64,000 nt of DNA from Robinsoniella peoriensis. Lineage in GTDB: Bacteria; Bacillota; Clostridia; Lachnospirales; Lachnospiraceae. Shown piece by piece: positions 1-8,724 of this stretch (position 1 is its first letter; each line of letters starts with the position of its first letter). The stretch is taken from assembly GCF_042680125.1 (NCBI RefSeq), contig NZ_JBHTNY010000018.1, one strand, 5' to 3'. The notes beneath the pieces are model-generated. The model saw only the letters and a list, made by a program, of their open reading frames with translations. It was not told where the DNA came from and did not search any database. The translations under genes were made by a program, and so were the position numbers.

Positions 1-1
1 T

Positions 2-394
2 GAATTGAAAAACAATCGTCTAAACAAAAAAGAACTGGATAAAAAGGCTCCAATTGCATTTAGAAATAATAACACCTGGTATCAAAACACACTCCGGCTT
101 CAGAAGCTTGTAAAAACCATAAACATTATGAAGCCCTCATCTATTGATAAGATTACAAAGAAAACGAAAAAAATTGCAGGAAAAGCTAATAAAAATGCTA
201 CCATAGTGCTCCGGGATCCATCCCGAAAAAGAATCCAGACTGTAAAGTCTGACAGTAAGGGTTATTTCACCTTAAAAAATTTAAAGCTTAAAAAATGGGC
301 AGGAAAGACTTTATCCTTAGAGTCGTTTGTTGTGGATAAAGATTTATCACGGTCACATACACTGAAAGTTGTAAAATTCACAGTTCGAAAATAA
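2..394 (+). CDS. C-terminal part of a protein with an Ig-like domain (cut by window edge)
   Basis: The frame is open to the left edge of the window, so only the C-terminal end of the gene is seen; the first possible internal start (TTG at 5) has no ribosome site. The visible 130 residues are Lys-rich. The last 70 residues show the pattern of a bacterial Ig-like/carboxypeptidase-regulatory beta sandwich (GKANKNATIVL, then VKSDSKGYFTLKNLKL), usual at the end of secreted or surface-bound Firmicute proteins. No sorting signal or membrane segment follows. Function cannot be assigned beyond a probable extracellular structural domain. Confidence 0.5.
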   Translation, partial: ELKNNRLNKKELDKKAPIAFRNNNTWYQNTLRLQKLVKTINIMKPSSIDKITKKTKKIAGKANKNATIVLRDPSRKRIQTVKSDSKGYFTLKNLKLKKWAGKTLSLESFVVDKDLSRSHTLKVVKFTVRK

Positions 395-418
395 CAAGTA
401 CATATTTAGTTTTCATTA

Positions 419-478
419 AAAGTGATATATTTGTATCAATATAGTCTTGACAGCCTCGTTATAAAGTGATATATTTGT
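419..478 (+). promoter_or_regulatory. Promoter with two 16-bp direct repeats
   Basis: A near-consensus promoter TTGACA (447-452), 17 bp spacer, TATATT (470-475) precedes the DUF3796/HTH pair. Two identical copies of AAAGTGATATATTTGT lie at 419-434 and 463-478, 44 bp apart (about four helical turns). The second covers the -10 box. They look like operator sites, most simply for the small XRE regulator at 1085 (inference). Confidence 0.6.
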
Positions 479-520
479 CATGTAAAGAGATAAATAAATC
501 ACTTTTAAGGAGGGATATTA

Positions 521-1083
521 ATGAAACGAAATAAGAAGTTTTCGGTTTTAATTTTATTGATGCTTTTACAATTTGCTGCAGTATTTTATGCTTCTGTTTA
601 TAACGAAGGAAGGCTTGTAAAGCCAATGGATTTCAGTACCTACCAATTCCAGACGAATGATTTGCCAATGATTATCGCGACTGCCTGTTTTGTGATTTAT
701 ATGTTTTATTTCATATTCAGTATGATAATTAGTTCTTTCAAAGTAAATAAAGTTAATAAGGAAAAAAACAAAACCAGAAGCCTGAATCCGAAATTCGGGT
801 GGTTTGGATTTTTCGGGTTTTTCGGATTTTTTGGAATTATGACGTATATGGTACAGCGGACAGTATGGCCTTTTATGTTCTTTGTCTTTTTCGGTTTTTT
901 TGGCTTTTTTTATGAGGCTAAGCTGAGCAATACACTCATTGACGAGCGTTTTAAGGAGGAGAAAACCAGGGCTGATTTGTCAGCTTTAAAAACAGGATCG
1001 TTTCCTCTTCTCTTATCATTGCTCTGGTTATATTCCTCTCAAGTTACCTGCTTTATAAATACGACACAGAGGATATAGAGTAA
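521..1083 (+). pseudogene. DUF3796-like membrane protein, frameshifted near the C-terminus
   Basis: Starts at ATG 521 behind AGGAGG. The product has an N-terminal membrane segment (about 8-28), another at 48-70, and the Phe/Gly repeat block (GFFGFFGFFG) typical of DUF3796 proteins, which in clostridia sit directly before a small HTH regulator, as here. The original frame ends at 1078 with an unusual tail. In the frame shifted by two bases, residues IALVIFLSSYLLYKYD, the expected last membrane helix, continue to a stop at 1081-1083. The change therefore lies about 1001-1012. It is either real truncation or a base-call error. Confidence 0.6.
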
Positions 1084-1084
1084 T

Positions 1085-1288
1085 ATGGGAGCAGATTTTG
1101 TATGCAATTTAAAAAAATACAGGCAGTTAAAAGAAATGACGCAGGAAGAGCTGGCTAATGAGGTGGGAGTACGCCGGGAAACTATAATGCGGTTAGAAAA
1201 AGCTCAATATAACCCATCGTTAAAGCTGGCAATCGATATTTCCAGAGTGGTAGGAGCATCTATAGAGGATATATTTATATTTGATTAA
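1085..1288 (+). CDS. Small XRE-family (Cro/CI-type) transcriptional regulator
   Basis: A 67-residue stand-alone helix-turn-helix protein. LKKYRQLKEMTQEELA, then VGVRRETIMRLEKA, is the canonical HTH_3 pattern, and the rest is a short dimer helix ending in IEDIFIF. It begins two bases after the repaired stop of the DUF3796 frame, so the two are probably co-translated. This is the usual arrangement for this pair, in which the HTH protein is expected to control the operon. The repeats at 419-478 are the likely binding sites. Confidence 0.85.
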   Translation: MGADFVCNLKKYRQLKEMTQEELANEVGVRRETIMRLEKAQYNPSLKLAIDISRVVGASIEDIFIFD

Positions 1289-1433
1289 GTTTAAAACACA
1301 TATACAGATTATCGCTTAAACACAAGGTTTATCAGCAATAACTCAGGTTTTGCATTTGATTTACTACTATTTTACCACTTACAAAAGAACTTTGATATGA
1401 CACTATAATTAAAAGCATATGATAAATGTTACA

Positions 1434-1485
1434 AAACCGCAGATTATAATTCACTAATTAATGATTCATAATCTGCGGTTTTTAT
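1434..1485. terminator. Bidirectional intrinsic terminator
   Basis: A perfect stem AAACCGCAGATTAT / ATAATCTGCGGTTT with A-rich and T-rich flanks lies between the convergent HTH gene and the reverse-strand permease, and can serve both. Confidence 0.8.
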
Positions 1486-1524
1486 TTGCTGTATTTAAGA
1501 ATATCTATATCTAAAATATCTATG

Positions 1525-2832
1525 TTAATAATTTATATTTTTGGTATTAATAACATATACAATAATATAGTAGCAAAAATACAATACCAGAAAACATAAA
1601 GTGTAGACACCTAATGAATATAAACAAATATTATTCAATACGTTTGGAAGCAAAGTGTTTACTTTATGATTAATTAGCGGTGTAGCAACTAACAATATAA
1701 CAAAAGCCATAAATGAAGGGATAGATAAATTTATTAATGTTTGTTTTCTTATTAATGATTTCAGTTGTTTTTTATCTTTTCCTAGATAAGTTAATAGCCT
1801 TACTTCCTCTTCCTTATGTTTATTTTCTATAATCTCTTTTAATGAAATAATAGAGAAAAATAAAACAATAAAAATTATACAGATGAAAATTTGTAATACT
1901 CCCATCCAATTTTGAAATTCTTTATTTAAAAACAAATCTGTGTCTGTAAACATTAGTACACCGAATATGAATGCCATTGCTGAAAACAGCAAACAGCAAC
2001 AAAAAACAGTATTTATGATAGTGTTACTCTTTGAAGCGGAAGTGATTTTACCAACTAAATAGAGATATTCTTTTTTATACAGCTTTTCATTGCATTCTTT
2101 TCTTTTTGAAATTAGCAGTTGAAATAACCAATTATAAAATGAAAATACGTTCAGTAATATTGGTAAAGAAATACTCGGTATTAAAAGAAATACAAAGTCT
2201 TCTGATGAAAACACTATTGCGCAAAGCATAAATACAAAACATATAAAACTACTCAAAAATATAAAATACCAAAACTGATAATTATATTTTACAGTTGAAC
2301 TTTCATTACGCTTTTTCTCTTTCATTAGTTCACATATCTGTAAATCTTTTATACGATATATAATTAAACAAGTGGAAAACGATTCAATGATTATAAAATA
2401 AATGACTCCGTGAAATATGCTTTGAATGAATATAATTACTGACATATTTATATTGAGTAAAATCGCAGTCAAATAGCAAATTGGAAAACAAAGTAAACTA
2501 CTAATAAAAAAACAAATAAGACTAATTCCATTAAATTCTATCACGAACATTTTAATTAAATAATTTTTTTCCATTCCCATAAGTAAATAATTTGCAAATT
2601 CTTTAGACCGCTGCGTTAACATAAATTTATTGATATATCCCACAAGCACAATCGAAATCAGAATGATCAGTATGGGGAGAGATACTGTTTGAAAACCAAA
2701 ATTAATATTACTAATCATCGAAATATAATTGCTGACAGACATAATTGTGAGTAGAATTACTAAAGTAAAAGTATACAATAGATAGTCAATCATAGAGCGT
2801 TTTGCATTTCTGAGAGCTAATCTAAAGTACAT
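1525..2832 (-). CDS. Compact BceB-like (FtsX/MacB-type) ABC transporter permease
   Basis: ATG at 2832 follows GGGAGGTG by the usual distance and is preferred over the upstream in-frame ATG at 2850. The 435-residue product begins MYFRLALRNAKRS, a BceB-family start, and has about ten hydrophobic segments. BceB proteins are normally about 650 residues with a large extracellular ligand-sensing loop between helices 7 and 8. Here that region is reduced to about 20 residues (TDTDLFLNKEFQNWM). It overlaps the ATPase gene upstream by 11 bases, so the two form one translationally coupled operon. The short loop suggests it does not sense peptide antibiotics as BceB does. Confidence 0.8.
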   Translation of the reverse strand: MYFRLALRNAKRSMIDYLLYTFTLVILLTIMSVSNYISMISNINFGFQTVSLPILIILISIVLVGYINKFMLTQRSKEFANYLLMGMEKNYLIKMFVIEFNGISLICFFISSLLCFPICYLTAILLNINMSVIIFIQSIFHGVIYFIIIESFSTCLIIYRIKDLQICELMKEKKRNESSTVKYNYQFWYFIFLSSFICFVFMLCAIVFSSEDFVFLLIPSISLPILLNVFSFYNWLFQLLISKRKECNEKLYKKEYLYLVGKITSASKSNTIINTVFCCCLLFSAMAFIFGVLMFTDTDLFLNKEFQNWMGVLQIFICIIFIVLFFSIISLKEIIENKHKEEEVRLLTYLGKDKKQLKSLIRKQTLINLSIPSFMAFVILLVATPLINHKVNTLLPNVLNNICLYSLGVYTLCFLVLYFCYYIIVYVINTKNINY

Positions 2833-3901
2833 GGTTAGCACCTCCCTCAATTTTAGCTATTGTATCTAATATACGAGTGAAAAAGCACTGCTTAGGTTCT
2901 TCTTTTTTTTGAATTTCCGTAAGAATCTTACCATCTTGCAAAAATAAAATTCTATCACAATAACTAGCAGATACTGTGTCATGAGTCACTAACAAAATAG
3001 TCGCATTATATTTTTGACGAAGCAAACATATGGTATCTAATAACTGCTTTGCAGAAATAGTATCTAAAGCTCCCGTAGGTTCATCTGCCAGAATTATACT
3101 AGGATTTACGGCAATAGCTCTTGCACAGGCACAACGCTGACGTTGACCTCCAGACACTTCATAAGGAAACTTTTGCAGCACGTCAAAAATATTCAAAGTG
3201 TCCGCTATGCTTTCAATTTTTTCTTTTATTTTCTCTTTAGGGAATGCTTTAATTGTTAGAGCCAATGCAATATTTTCATAAATTGTCAAAGTATCAAGAA
3301 GATTATAGTCTTGAAACACAAACCCAAGATTTTCACGCCGGAACTTTGCTAAATTTTTTTGGGAAATTGTTTTCAAGTCTTGCCCATTTATGATAATAGT
3401 TCCACTCGTTGGCGTGTCAACAGTAGCTGCCATATTAAGCAATGTTGTTTTCCCTGAACCTGATGCCCTCATGATTCCAACGATACTGCCTTTATGAATT
3501 TCAAAATTAACATTATTAATTGCACGAACTTCAGAATCGTTATTTGAGTATATTTTAGTCAAATCAGACACCTTTAGTATAACTTCTGATTGTTTTTTTG
3601 ACATATATGAAAAACTTCTATCCTTTCCAATCCAGGCATTAATAATTTCATAAAGAACTTGATTTGATTTTTCTTTTATATCTTCCTCTGTAATGTATTC
3701 TCCGAGTAATAACTCGTTTAAGGTTATTCCCAGCAAATTGCATAAAGGCATAAATAATGATAAATCTGGCATTGACTTACCATTTTCCCATTTGGATATT
3801 GCTTTATCTGTAATACCAAACTTTTCTGCTATTTGACTTTGAGTCAGCCCTTTTTGCTTACGGCAATGAGCTATAAATTTCCCGATTTTTACTTGATTCA
3901 C
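2822..3901 (-). CDS. XRE-type HTH domain fused to a BceA-like ABC ATPase
   Basis: Residues 1-65 form a full Cro/CI helix-turn-helix (RKQKGLTQSQIAEKFG, then ITDKAISKWENGKS). After a linker of about 40 residues comes a complete MacB/BceA-type ATPase (about 105-345) with signature VSGGQRQR, Walker B ILADEP and the H-loop THD. The Walker A reads RASGSGKTT at 145-153: the first glycine of GxxGxGK(S/T) is arginine (AGG). The fusion would put a DNA-binding domain on the transporter motor, allowing direct autoregulation (inference). It is divergent from the GH95 gene, with a perfect inverted repeat between them. Confidence 0.85.
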   Translation of the reverse strand: MNQVKIGKFIAHCRKQKGLTQSQIAEKFGITDKAISKWENGKSMPDLSLFMPLCNLLGITLNELLLGEYITEEDIKEKSNQVLYEIINAWIGKDRSFSYMSKKQSEVILKVSDLTKIYSNNDSEVRAINNVNFEIHKGSIVGIMRASGSGKTTLLNMAATVDTPTSGTIIINGQDLKTISQKNLAKFRRENLGFVFQDYNLLDTLTIYENIALALTIKAFPKEKIKEKIESIADTLNIFDVLQKFPYEVSGGQRQRCACARAIAVNPSIILADEPTGALDTISAKQLLDTICLLRQKYNATILLVTHDTVSASYCDRILFLQDGKILTEIQKKEEPKQCFFTRILDTIAKIEGGANHVL

Positions 3902-3968
3902 TGTTATCCCTCCAAATTTTAATGAAATCTACATATCAAATTTAATATAAATACATCACATTTAACAC

Positions 3969-4020
3969 CAACCAAAGGTAGAGTTATCTGTTTGATTATT
4001 CACAACTCTACCTTTGGTTG
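3969..4020. promoter_or_regulatory. Perfect 17-bp inverted repeat between divergent genes
   Basis: CAACCAAAGGTAGAGTT (3969-3985) is repeated exactly as its reverse complement at 4004-4020, with an 18-base AT-rich spacer. Both neighbours diverge from this interval (3902-4276), so it cannot end a transcript of either. It is best read as an operator, probably for the HTH domain of the adjacent fused ATPase. Apart from this and the promoter below, I see nothing else in the 375-base gap. Confidence 0.55.
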
Positions 4021-4047
4021 AGTTATAGAAATAATTTGCTTTATAAT
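4018..4047 (+). promoter_or_regulatory. Probable forward promoter overlapping the inverted repeat
   Basis: TTGAGT (4018-4023), 18 bp, TATAAT (4042-4047). The -35 overlaps the right arm of the inverted repeat, so a protein bound there would affect it. It lies about 230 bases before the GH95 start. Confidence 0.45.
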
Positions 4048-4276
4048 GATTAAAATTATCTTCTGACTTAGATTATAGCATTTCGCACTTTAGGAAACAA
4101 TTATTGAAGTCCGCAAATTTTAATGTGCTAAAGCTTATGTATCACTCATATCGTCATATCAAAGATAATTCTTCCCTTTGTGCCCAAGATGTATTAAAAT
4201 GTATAAGAGAAATACAGAATAATATAAAGAAATAAAAATGTAATAAAAATAGAATAGAATTAATCAGGAGGATTTT

Positions 4277-6442
4277 ATGGAATTATATTATAAGCAGCCC
4301 GCTGCCAGGTGGGAAGAAACACTTCCCATCGGCAATGGAAGCCTGGGAGGAATGATCTGGGGGAATATCAGCCAGGAGCTCATAGGTCTAAATGAAGAAA
4401 CGATATGGTCAGGTTATCAGCATGATAAGAATAATAAAAATGCACTGGAATTTTTACCCGAAGCAAGAAAACTGATATTTGAAGGGAAAAATGCAGAAGC
4501 ACAGCGGTTAGTGGAAGAAAAAATGCTGGCTGAATTTACAGAGAGCTATCTGCCGCTTGGAAATCTGAAAATAGAGTTCTCCCATGGCAGTAATGTAGAA
4601 AACTATGTGCGGAGATTGGATATTGACCATGCTTTGGCAAATGTCGCCTATGATGTTGACGGGGTGAGTTATAGTAGAGAATTTTTTGCTAGTTTTCCGT
4701 CCAAAGCAATGTACATACGGCTTTCCAGCAGTGCAAGTGTAATGGGGATTCAGGTGTCCATTGAAAGCGATTTAAAACCGGTTTATGAAAGTAAGCCTGG
4801 GATGATCCGCATGAATGGAACTTGCCCGGAGCATGTAGACCCAAGTTATGTGGACAGTGAAACACCTGTTATATGGGGAGATCGCGGACAGAAATTTCAT
4901 GCAGATCTGACCCTGCTGTCAACAGATGGAACACATGAAATCGTATTCGAAGAGGAAAAGGCAGTCCTGGCAGTGAATAATGCTTCGGAAATAATAATAG
5001 CATTGACCGCAGTCAGGAATCCCGATGTGGTCTCTGAATTTAACAGCTGCGGATATAAAGGGGTGAAAGAAAAGCACGAATTGGACTATGGGAACCTTTT
5101 CAACAGGGTAGAACTGGATCTGGGCAGTCAACCGGATGTGCCAACCGATATTCGCTTACAGAATATGAAAGATGGAATTGAAGATACGGCGATGTATGCA
5201 TTATATTTCCAATATGGAAGATATCTGTTAATCAGTTCCTCCAGAGAAGGGGGAATACCGGCGAATCTGCAGGGAATCTGGAACTGGGAATTCCGTGCGC
5301 CCTGGAGTTGTAATTTCACCACAAACATCAATGCCCAGATGAACTATTGGCATGCCCAGAGCTGCAATCTTGCAGAGTGCCTGGAGCCATACTTCAACTT
5401 TGTAAAAGGATTAAGCATTAAGGGGCAGAAAACGGCACAAACACATTTCGGATGCAGAGGATTTACCGTGTCCCACAATACGGACTACTGGATGAACACC
5501 AATCCGGTTGGAGTGGCCCATGGAAAAACCGGGGGACAGGAAAACAGTGGGTGTTATTCGTTCTTCCCGCTGGGAGGGGCCTGGATGTGTGAGGAATTCT
5601 GGAAGCACTATGAGTATCACCGCAATAAAGAATTTTTGAAGGAAACTGCATATCCGGTTTTGAAACAGGCAGCGCTGTTCTGCGCAGACTGGCTGGTGCC
5701 GTATCAGGGTTATTATGTAACCTGTCCGTCCGCTTCTCCGGAAAATGTTTTTCTCGTACCCGGCAAAGAAGGGGAAACAGCGTCACTGACCTATGCCTGC
5801 ACCATGGATATGACGATTATCCGGGAAGTGTTTGGAGATTTTAAAAAGATATGTGCAGAGTTAGAAATAGAAGATGAATTATTGCAGGAAATAGAAGAAA
5901 AAGAAGCAAAATTATATCCCTATAAGATCGGCAAATATGGACAGCTCCAGGAGTGGCCTGTTGATTATGAAGAATCTGAGCCGGGGCACCGCCATATATC
6001 CCATTTGTATGGAATGTATCCGGCGGAGCTGTTTGAAGAAGAATATCTGAAAGAAGCCTGCCGCAAAACGCTGGACAGAAGGCTGGAAAATGGTGGAGGC
6101 CACACCGGATGGAGCTGTGGATGGATTGTTCAGGTATTTGCTGTCATGGGGGATGCGAAAATGAGCTTTGAATATCTGAGAACCCTGCTTACCAGATCTA
6201 CCTATCCCAATCTCTGGGATATGCATCCGCCATTTCAGATCGACGGTAACTTCGCCGGCAGCGCAGCCATTGCAAATATGCTTGTGCAGGACAGAGGAGG
6301 AGAATTGAAGATACTTCCGGCACTTCCGGAGGAATGGAAAGATGGGTGTGTGAAAGGTCTTCGGATCAAAGGTAACAGAACCATTGATATTCGTTGGAAA
6401 GATCATGTTTTAGAAAAGTATGAGATTCATGAAGAAGGGTAA
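4277..6442 (+). CDS. GH95 family alpha-L-fucosidase (intracellular)
   Basis: ATG 4277 follows CAGGAGGA. The 721-residue product is a full-length GH95 enzyme without signal peptide, so it probably acts in the cytoplasm on imported fucosylated oligosaccharides. GH95 enzymes hydrolyse alpha-1,2-fucosyl (some alpha-L-galactosyl) linkages by inversion. Residues matching the catalytic set of the Bifidobacterium enzyme AfcA (N421, N423, E566, D766) are visible: N350 and N352 in TTNINAQMNYW, E489 in SASPEN and D656 in FQIDGNFAG. The N-terminal beta domain starts with LPIGNGSLGGMIWG. It is monocistronic. No transporter is adjacent, so its substrate supply is not shown here. Confidence 0.93.
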   Translation: MELYYKQPAARWEETLPIGNGSLGGMIWGNISQELIGLNEETIWSGYQHDKNNKNALEFLPEARKLIFEGKNAEAQRLVEEKMLAEFTESYLPLGNLKIEFSHGSNVENYVRRLDIDHALANVAYDVDGVSYSREFFASFPSKAMYIRLSSSASVMGIQVSIESDLKPVYESKPGMIRMNGTCPEHVDPSYVDSETPVIWGDRGQKFHADLTLLSTDGTHEIVFEEEKAVLAVNNASEIIIALTAVRNPDVVSEFNSCGYKGVKEKHELDYGNLFNRVELDLGSQPDVPTDIRLQNMKDGIEDTAMYALYFQYGRYLLISSSREGGIPANLQGIWNWEFRAPWSCNFTTNINAQMNYWHAQSCNLAECLEPYFNFVKGLSIKGQKTAQTHFGCRGFTVSHNTDYWMNTNPVGVAHGKTGGQENSGCYSFFPLGGAWMCEEFWKHYEYHRNKEFLKETAYPVLKQAALFCADWLVPYQGYYVTCPSASPENVFLVPGKEGETASLTYACTMDMTIIREVFGDFKKICAELEIEDELLQEIEEKEAKLYPYKIGKYGQLQEWPVDYEESEPGHRHISHLYGMYPAELFEEEYLKEACRKTLDRRLENGGGHTGWSCGWIVQVFAVMGDAKMSFEYLRTLLTRSTYPNLWDMHPPFQIDGNFAGSAAIANMLVQDRGGELKILPALPEEWKDGCVKGLRIKGNRTIDIRWKDHVLEKYEIHEEG

Positions 6443-6455
6443 TTACCGGAATATT

Positions 6456-6575
6456 ATTAGAGATAGACATAAAGCGAATAAAGGTGTTGTTAATGGAATA
6501 AAAAGAGGAAATGCAAGTATCACAGTAAAGACAAGCAGCGGGATGCAGGCAGTTTGTGAAGTTAGAGTCAAATAA
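6456..6575 (+). pseudogene. Remnant of a bacterial Ig-like (Big_2) domain
   Basis: In one frame ending at TAA 6573-6575 the sequence reads GVVNGIKRGNASITV then KTSSGMQAVCEVRVK. This is the last strands of a group 2 bacterial Ig-like domain, normally found at the C-terminus of long surface proteins. No start or ribosome site precedes it and the rest of the gene is absent, so it is a leftover of a deleted surface-protein gene. Confidence 0.55.
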
Positions 6576-6592
6576 TGTTATAGTAATTATTT

Positions 6593-6627
6593 ATCTCCAG
6601 CCATATTTATGTGGTTGGAGATTTTTT
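6593..6627 (+). terminator. Intrinsic terminator
   Basis: Stem ATCTCCAGCCA / TGGTTGGAGAT (one G-U pair) followed by TTTTT. It probably ended the vanished Ig-domain gene and now serves the GH95 gene. Confidence 0.75.
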
Positions 6628-6632
6628 CAAAG

Positions 6633-6652
6633 TTCAGGCAACGCAGCCCGCT
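6633..6652. repeat. 20-bp sequence shared with 9248-9267
   Basis: TTCAGGCAACGCAGCCCGCT here differs at three positions from the sequence at 9248-9267. Both lie in gene-free, remnant-rich intervals. The frame following this copy stays open for about 40 codons (HPEIVEKYRKEGIAD then a TAA) without start or ribosome site. I do not recognise it. The rest of the gap to 6981 shows no gene. Confidence 0.35.
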
Positions 6653-6981
6653 ATACATCCTGAAATAGTGGAAAAATACCGCAAAGAAGGGATTGCAGAT
6701 GCAGAGAATAATTTTCATACGTATATAAAAGCTTTCGTTTACTTCCTTTATTAAGGATGCTATACTATAATAAATTTATCAGTTTTAATACAAGTGAATG
6801 AATATTTGTAACTTTAGAAGAGCAGGAATAATTTGGGTTTAACTGATTAATGGACGCTTTGCAAGGTAAAATTAATCTTATTTCACACATATCACACAGA
6901 ACGGGCGAAACACACTACTGTTCGGATGGAGTACTATGATACAAAAATATAAAAATGTTCCAGAGAGCAGGAGGATACAAA

Positions 6982-8067
6982 ATGCTGAAATCACAGAATC
7001 AGAACGATATCGATTATATTCATAATGTATATCGCAACATCGCATTTCTGGGTATCATCTTACATACGGTATATGCATTTATATACATTTATTTTCAAAT
7101 TGTACCTGCATTTGCCTATAATATTTTGAGTGTGTTATTTTATACCATATTAGTGATGATTGTCAGTAAACATAAATATGCACTTACCGTGGTTCTGATC
7201 CATTTGGAAGCATGTATTTTTGTAATCACACAAACACTGCTGTTTGGATGGGATGCGGGCTTTTACATGTTTTTAATAGCAATGGCGAGTATGGTCTACT
7301 TCTGCCCGTTTCGTTCCTCATATACACCTTATATATTTTCATTCATGCATATAGCGACAATGTTTATATTGTACTTTTATTTTATAAGACATAACCCAAT
7401 GGTTTATTCAGAAAAGACATCTTTATATCTTTACTTTAGCTGCAACAGCATCAGTATGTTTATTATGATACTCTACACAGCATACGTTTCTAAAATAAGT
7501 GCATTAGTAAATAAAAAAGAGCTGATTAATGAAAATAGGAATCTGCGTGAACTGGCAGATTATGACCAGCTTACCGGATTATACAGCCGTCGTTATTTAA
7601 AAGACTGCTTCAATATCTGTCCTGGCGATAACAGTTATCTGGCAATAGGTGATATTGATAATTTCAAAAGAGTTAACGATACCTACGGGCATATATGCGG
7701 CGATTTTATCTTAAAAGAAATGGCTGAGCAGATGCGTTCCCAATTTGATCCGAATGTATTTCTTTGCCGGTGGGGTGGGGAGGAATTTGTACTGGTTTTT
7801 TCAGAAGCAGAATACAGTGATCCCAAAAAACAACTGGAATCTTTTTGCCGCTGGATAAGTAATTACCAGTTTCAATATAATGATAGTTCTATTCCGGTCA
7901 CAATAACATTTGGTGTGACAAAAGGAACTAATAACTTACCGTTGAACGACTGGATCGATCAGGCAGATAACTTATTATATCAGGGAAAGCGGAGTGGAAA
8001 AAACAGAGTGATTGCCGATATCAAAAGGAGAACAAATGAAAGAACAAATGAAAGAATACATGAATGA
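6982..8067 (+). CDS. Membrane-anchored diguanylate cyclase (GGDEF)
   Basis: ATG 6982 lies 8 bases after GGAGG; the more upstream in-frame start at 6955 lacks a site. The 361-residue protein has about six membrane segments in residues 15-165, a short coiled linker, then a GGDEF domain opening with DYDQLTGLYSRRY, with the metal-binding DIDNFKRVNDTYGH and active-site GGEEF at 265-269. It should make c-di-GMP from two GTP. The inhibitory RxxD site before GGEEF is not present, so product inhibition at that site is unlikely. The C-terminal tail (TNERTNERIHE) comes from a 12-base tandem repeat that also starts the next small gene. Confidence 0.92.
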   Translation: MLKSQNQNDIDYIHNVYRNIAFLGIILHTVYAFIYIYFQIVPAFAYNILSVLFYTILVMIVSKHKYALTVVLIHLEACIFVITQTLLFGWDAGFYMFLIAMASMVYFCPFRSSYTPYIFSFMHIATMFILYFYFIRHNPMVYSEKTSLYLYFSCNSISMFIMILYTAYVSKISALVNKKELINENRNLRELADYDQLTGLYSRRYLKDCFNICPGDNSYLAIGDIDNFKRVNDTYGHICGDFILKEMAEQMRSQFDPNVFLCRWGGEEFVLVFSEAEYSDPKKQLESFCRWISNYQFQYNDSSIPVTITFGVTKGTNNLPLNDWIDQADNLLYQGKRSGKNRVIADIKRRTNERTNERIHE

Positions 8068-8194
8068 GCCGGAAGCTGCTGAAATTAGTAGTGAGGCTAT
8101 CAGCAAAACGTATAAAGAGATTCAGGATATCAAGACAGTTGCAAAGCAATATTGTTTATCATCAAAAGAAGTAAAAGCTTTGCTCAGGAAATAA
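8036..8194 (+). CDS. Small 52-residue protein overlapping the cyclase gene
   Basis: ATG 8036 stands 6 bases after AAAAGGAG, inside the last 32 bases of the cyclase gene in another frame, a layout typical of translational coupling. The peptide starts MKEQMKEYMNEPEA and ends TVAKQYCLSSKEVKALLRK, the latter resembling a short helix-turn-helix half. It has no membrane segment. Function unknown; the coupling suggests a role with the cyclase. The start of the frame is built from a repeated AACAAATGAAAG unit. Confidence 0.5.
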   Translation: MKEQMKEYMNEPEAAEISSEAISKTYKEIQDIKTVAKQYCLSSKEVKALLRK

Positions 8195-8240
8195 CAGCAC
8201 TGATTTCTATTAAGGTCTGGATTGCATTTTATCCCATGAC

Positions 8241-8306
8241 CGCCCCCTTAATATTGTTGATTACAAAGCGGATTTCCGGGAACGTCAAAAATAATATAAG
8301 GGGGCG
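8241..8306. repeat. Inverted repeat, 10-bp perfect arms
   Basis: CGCCCCCTTA (8241-8250) and TAAGGGGGCG (8297-8306), extended by similar TATT/AATA bases. There is no T-tract, so it is not a clean terminator. It lies in decayed sequence after the small gene and may be the trace of a mobile element. Confidence 0.35.
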
Positions 8307-8382
8307 TGAAAATGCGAAACTATGTATAAAAATGTGTGGTGGCTTGTCTAGATCTGCTGCCGGTACGGTGCCAATCTGTGAA

Positions 8383-8724
8383 TTAAAACTTAATAGTCAC
8401 GGGAGCTTCTGTAAATGAGGAGATAGTCGCAATAGCATCTTTTAGATAAAAAACTTCGGTATTGCCATCATAAGCTGAATACATTTTCTGCAATTCAGGA
8501 TAGGCGTCAAGCATGTGTTTCCTTGCTTCAACGTTGTCGTCTTCAATAGCAGCAGCTTCCACGCGGATCCATTTACCATCTGCCATTCCACAGATTTCGA
8601 TTTGCGGATTAGAATGAATCTGTTTTGACACATTTTTAGTTTTTCCGGTTTGGATATACATTTTGTTTTCGAAGGTATCCACAGTTCCAAATGGGCGGAC
8701 TCTTGCAAATATATTTTGTCCCAT
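8383..8724 (-). pseudogene. Pyridoxamine 5'-phosphate oxidase-like (FMN-binding) protein, N-terminus missing
   Basis: RVRPFGTVDTFENKMYI, then EICGMADGKWIRVEA and the C-terminal IATISSFTEAP, match the small clostridial PPOX-fold flavin proteins of about 130 residues. Reading upstream, FCVTV fits the expected strand before the first motif. A stop then closes the frame with no start or ribosome site, so about the first 15-20 residues are gone. The lost end is fused head to head with the broken HxlR gene on the other strand. Confidence 0.65.

Noticed and set aside
5912..6406. Reverse-strand frame of 164 codons inside the GH95 gene
   Set aside because: No ribosome site or homology; complete overlap with well-supported GH95 coding sequence.
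8152..8418. 88-residue forward frame after the small cyclase-coupled gene
   Set aside because: No ribosome site; overlaps an inverted repeat and the end of the PPOX remnant; no recognisable protein pattern.
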